Positions 61,337 through 64,000 of a stretch of DNA of 64,000 nt are shown here, piece by piece; the stretch's first letter is position 1; the number at the start of each line of letters is the position of its first letter. The translations under genes were made by a program, and so were the position numbers. The stretch is taken from positions 2,232,001 to 2,296,000 of the forward strand of contig CBDBMW010000012.1 in NCBI GenBank assembly GCA_965207595.1, written 5' to 3'. Source of the stretch: JAGWAJ01 sp026707615. Lineage in GTDB: Bacteria > Acidobacteriota > Vicinamibacteria > Vicinamibacterales > UBA8438. Below the pieces are notes generated by a model. The model saw only the letters and a list, made by a program, of their open reading frames with translations. It was not told where the DNA came from and searched no databases.

Positions 61337-62617
61337 GTGATGCGCGCATACACGGGTGCGGCGGCGGCCGCGCTGCTCATTTCGGGGTCCGCCGGGACGG
61401 CGCTCGGCGCCGGCTCGGGGCAGGACGCGGAGGTGGTGTTCACACGGGACGTGGCGCCCATCCTGCAGCGGTCGTGTCAGGTGTGCCACCGGCCCAACAA
61501 CATGGCGCCGATGTCGCTGCTGACCTACGAGGAGGCCCGGCCCTGGGCGCGCTCGATCCGGAACAAGGTGGTCGCCCGCGAGATGCCGCCGTGGCACATC
61601 GACCCCAAGGTCGGCGTGCAGCGCTTCAAGGACGACCGCTCGCTGAGCGATGCCGAGATCGACACCATCGTCCGCTGGGTCGACGGCGGCGCGCCGCGCG
61701 GGAACGCGGCCGATCTGCCCCCGCCGGCGGCGTTCCAGGACTTCGGCGCCTGGACCATCGAGCCGGACGTCATCGTCACGTCGCCGCCGCACACCGTGCC
61801 GGCGGAGGCGGGAGACTGGTGGGGCGACTACATCGTTCCCTCGGGAGTGAGCGAAGACCGCTACATCCAGGCGATTCAGACCCGCGCCGGCGATCTGCGC
61901 GTGGTGCACCACGCCCTGACCTACGCGGTCACGGACCCCGATCCGGCGCCGGACGATGCGTCCAACGACTTCTTCCTGAACGAGTACGCGGTGGGCAAGA
62001 ACGCCGACGCGTACCCGGACGGCACGGGCAAGCTCTTTCCGGCCGACGCGCAGGTGCGCTTCAGCTTCCACTACCACTCCGTGGGGGAGGAGGTGGTCGA
62101 TCGGACCGACCTGGGCCTCAAGTTCTACCCGCGGGAGGAGGAGCCGGAGCACGTCCTGTGGTCCCGGCAGCTCGGCCTGGCCGGCGAGCTCGACATCCCG
62201 GCGGGCCAGATCACGCGCCACGACGGCTACCAGAAGATGTACCTGCCGGGGAAGCTGACGGCCTTCCAGCCGCACATGCACTTCCTGGGGACGCGGCAGT
62301 GCCTCGAGCTCATCTATCCCGACGCCACCACCGAGATGGTGAGCTGCGCCAACTTCGACTTCAACTGGCACATCGTCTACAACTACGCCGACGACGCGCA
62401 GCCGATCTACCCGGCCGGAACCACGCTGCACGTGATCAGCTACCACGACAACACGGCGGCGAACCGCGGCAACCACGACCCCCGGAACTGGGCGGGGAGC
62501 GGCAACCGGACGATCGACGAGATGGCGTTCGGCTGGATCAGCTGGTACGACCTGAGCGACGAGGAGTACGCCGCGGAGCTCGCCGCCCGGCGGGAGGCGC
62601 GGGGCGGTGCCAACTGA
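61337..62617 (+). CDS. Cytochrome c / copper type II monooxygenase-like secreted protein
   Basis: 426 residues. Signal peptide to about residue 25, then a cytochrome c domain with haem motif C47-x2-C50-H51 (CQVCH) and MPPWHIDPKVGVQRFKDDRSL, and a peptidylglycine-monooxygenase-like copper fold with VVHHALTYAV, FHYHSVGEEV and H313-M-H315 (QPHMHFLGTRQ). Such fused proteins are abundant in Acidobacteria-like genomes; substrate unknown. An extra ATG follows one codon later. Overlaps the next ORF by 11 bases. Confidence 0.88.
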   Translation: MMRAYTGAAAAALLISGSAGTALGAGSGQDAEVVFTRDVAPILQRSCQVCHRPNNMAPMSLLTYEEARPWARSIRNKVVAREMPPWHIDPKVGVQRFKDDRSLSDAEIDTIVRWVDGGAPRGNAADLPPPAAFQDFGAWTIEPDVIVTSPPHTVPAEAGDWWGDYIVPSGVSEDRYIQAIQTRAGDLRVVHHALTYAVTDPDPAPDDASNDFFLNEYAVGKNADAYPDGTGKLFPADAQVRFSFHYHSVGEEVVDRTDLGLKFYPREEEPEHVLWSRQLGLAGELDIPAGQITRHDGYQKMYLPGKLTAFQPHMHFLGTRQCLELIYPDATTEMVSCANFDFNWHIVYNYADDAQPIYPAGTTLHVISYHDNTAANRGNHDPRNWAGSGNRTIDEMAFGWISWYDLSDEEYAAELAARREARGGAN

Positions 62618-63689
62618 GGGCGCGCGGGTGAAGCCGGTGGCGCTGCGAACGGACGTGTGCCGCGCTGCGGTCGCCGCGGCGCTGGCGCTGGCCGCCGTGG
62701 ACGCCCGGCCCGCCCGCGCGCAGGTGGATCGGCGCGACGTCCCGGTCGCGGCGCAGCCGCAGCAGCGCTTCGACATCGGTCAGGACGTCCAGCCCATCTA
62801 CGAGGGGTGGCAGCGGCGCCCGGACGGCGGCATCACTCTCCATTTCGGCTACCTCAACCGGAACTACCGCGAACGGCCGAGCGTGCCGGTGGGGCCGGAC
62901 AACTTCTTCGCGCCCGGCGACCCGGACCGGGGGCAGCCGGCGTACTTCTACCCGCGCACCCACCGCTTCGAGTTCACGGTCGACGTGCCCGGCGACATGG
63001 GGACGTCGTTCGAGGACGGGCTCGTCTGGACGGTTCGCCACAACGGCCGCGAGCAGCAGGCGATCGGGTGGCTGCAGCCGGAGTGGGAGATCGACGAGGA
63101 CACCATCATCCGCAACTCCGGGCTCGGCTTCGGCCGGCCGAAGGAGGAGTGGCACGCCAACCGGCCGCCGCGGATCGCGGTCGCCGCTTCGCACGCGGTG
63201 CTCGCGGTGGGCGCGCCCCTCACGCTGACCGCCGTCCTGGACGACGATCCGCTTCCGAGCCCGCTCGCGCCCCGTCCTGCCCGGGGCGCGCCGCGTTCCG
63301 GCGTGCCCGCGTTGACGCCGCCGGACGGGTCGCCGGAGGTTCCGGACAACATCCCCTGGTACGTCCGACCGAGGCCGCCCCGGAACGGCCTCTCCGTGCA
63401 CTGGGTCGTCTACCGGGGCCCCGCCGGCGCCCGGATCGCGCCCCCCGACTACCAGCGTTCGGTGTCCGAGGAGGAGGCGGAGCCGACCGGCACGCAGGCG
63501 CGGCGGTATCCTGCGGCCGGCCCGCGGAGCTCCGTCTCCACCGCCACGGACGGGGACGGGTGGATGACCGCGACGTTCGAGACGACGGTCACGTTCGATC
63601 GGCCCGGCCGCTACGTGCTGCGAGCGCACGGAAGCGACGGCATGCGGATCGCGGCAGCCGACGTCACCGTCAGCGTCCGCGACCCCTGA
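62607..63689 (+). CDS. Hypothetical secreted protein
   Basis: 360 residues; no family recognised. GTG 62607 has GGGAGG nine bases upstream; an in-frame GTG at 62628 would give a tighter signal peptide (VKPVALRTDVCRAAVAAALALAAVDARPARA). The mature protein has DVQPIYEGWQRRPDGGITLHFGYLNRNY and PVGPDNFFAPGDPDRGQPAYFYPRTHRFEFTV, suggestive of beta-sandwich structure, and ends in an Ig-like segment. Overlap with the copper-oxygenase gene suggests a joint role. Confidence 0.8.
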   Translation: MPTEGARVKPVALRTDVCRAAVAAALALAAVDARPARAQVDRRDVPVAAQPQQRFDIGQDVQPIYEGWQRRPDGGITLHFGYLNRNYRERPSVPVGPDNFFAPGDPDRGQPAYFYPRTHRFEFTVDVPGDMGTSFEDGLVWTVRHNGREQQAIGWLQPEWEIDEDTIIRNSGLGFGRPKEEWHANRPPRIAVAASHAVLAVGAPLTLTAVLDDDPLPSPLAPRPARGAPRSGVPALTPPDGSPEVPDNIPWYVRPRPPRNGLSVHWVVYRGPAGARIAPPDYQRSVSEEEAEPTGTQARRYPAAGPRSSVSTATDGDGWMTATFETTVTFDRPGRYVLRAHGSDGMRIAAADVTVSVRDP

Positions 63690-63730
63690 GCCGAGTTTCG
63701 GCGGCGACTCCGGGAGGGCGGGCTCGTCCG

Positions 63731-64000
63731 CTACGTCCCGCTCCCCTCGATCGCTTCGAGCAGCGTCTCGAGGGCGTCGCGGGGGCGGGACCGCAGAGTG
63801 AGGGCTCCGGGCGCCGCTTCCCAGCGACGCACGGTCGCGGCCGACACCCGCAGGAGCGCGGCGAACTCCGGCACCGAGAACCCGCTGCTGCGGCGCAGGC
63901 CGCGGATGAACGCGCCCGTGGGGCGGAACTCGTCGCCGTCCTCGTCGGCGGGCGCGGCAGGGCCCCCCTCGGGGCGCGCGGGAGCCGCGTCCGCGCCGGC
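63731..64000 (-). CDS. HTH-domain protein, C-terminal part (partial)
   Basis: Open from the right edge to a TAG (63731-63733), 89 residues visible. After an Ala/Pro/acidic linker comes FIRGLRRSSGFSVPEFAALLRVSAATVRRWE, a helix-turn-helix of the Xre/MerR-like style, then a short helix (RDALETLLEAIEG). Probably a DNA-binding protein; the N-terminus is outside the window. Confidence 0.65.
   Translation of the reverse strand, partial: AGADAAPARPEGGPAAPADEDGDEFRPTGAFIRGLRRSSGFSVPEFAALLRVSAATVRRWEAAPGALTLRSRPRDALETLLEAIEGSGT

Noticed and set aside
58210..61461. Very long minus-strand open frame (1083 codons)
   Set aside because: It is an antisense shadow: it covers hemB only in part and the decarboxylase in reverse, with Arg/Gly/Ala-rich noise and no domain. 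High GC removes stops from such frames.

Overview
This 64 kb window is a single stretch of very GC-rich bacterial chromosome (about 70% GC by eye). The Gram-negative markers are a TonB-dependent receptor, a Pal lipoprotein, TolC and LPS-type glycosyltransferases. Together with CxxCH/copper-monooxygenase proteins and gene orders such as tilS-ftsH-folP-cdaA-ybbR-glmM, they suggest an Acidobacteriota-like (possibly Vicinamibacteria) or deep delta-type organism. That assignment is inference; no rRNA gene is present to settle it.

Layout. 1-5653: tail of a TonB receptor, then yebC-ruvC-ruvA-ruvB-fabH-queA. 5666-13161: a CAU-anticodon tRNA, then tilS-ftsH-folP-cdaA-cdaR(ybbR)-glmM (wall precursor and c-di-AMP module). 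13246-16310: a compact operon not usually expected here, with a YHS protein, a class II aldolase carrying a linker and helical tail, one BMC-H shell protein, two BMC-P vertex proteins, a small Cys-rich protein and nth. 16430-20989: DUF72, queE-queC, a glutaredoxin-like protein, pal, a LysW-like acidic zinc-ribbon protein and a degenerate receiver-PilZ protein. 21117-26185: a GldA/GldF/GldG-like ABC system plus a DUF4340 protein. 26457-29367: pyrR-pyrB-pyrC. 29462-31461: two glycosyltransferases. 31658-35714: an accessory pair of P-loop ATPases, the first frameshifted and the second with eight near-identical 129-bp TPR-type repeats, behind palindromic operator-like sites. 35771-42430: tolC, then truA, then uppS-cdsA-dxr-rseP.

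42548-52874 is a cobalamin salvage and transport cluster (cbiZ-cbiB-btuF, B12 riboswitch, btuC-btuD-cbiP, cobO). It is interrupted by a 3.1 kb segment (45652-48750) bounded by a 27-bp inverted repeat. That segment holds an IS1-like transposase, a Val-type tRNA and a serine-like class II tRNA whose anticodon loop reads GAU. 52932-64000: a HAD phosphatase, ispG, hemL, a methyltransferase, cytochrome c, hemB, a group II PLP decarboxylase, a cytochrome c/copper monooxygenase protein, a secreted protein and the end of an HTH protein.

The most interesting parts are the minimal microcompartment operon, the inverted-repeat island with the odd tRNAs, and the repeat-bearing ATPase pair. A recurrent promoter signature (TAnnAT immediately followed by CGAG) is visible upstream of several genes.
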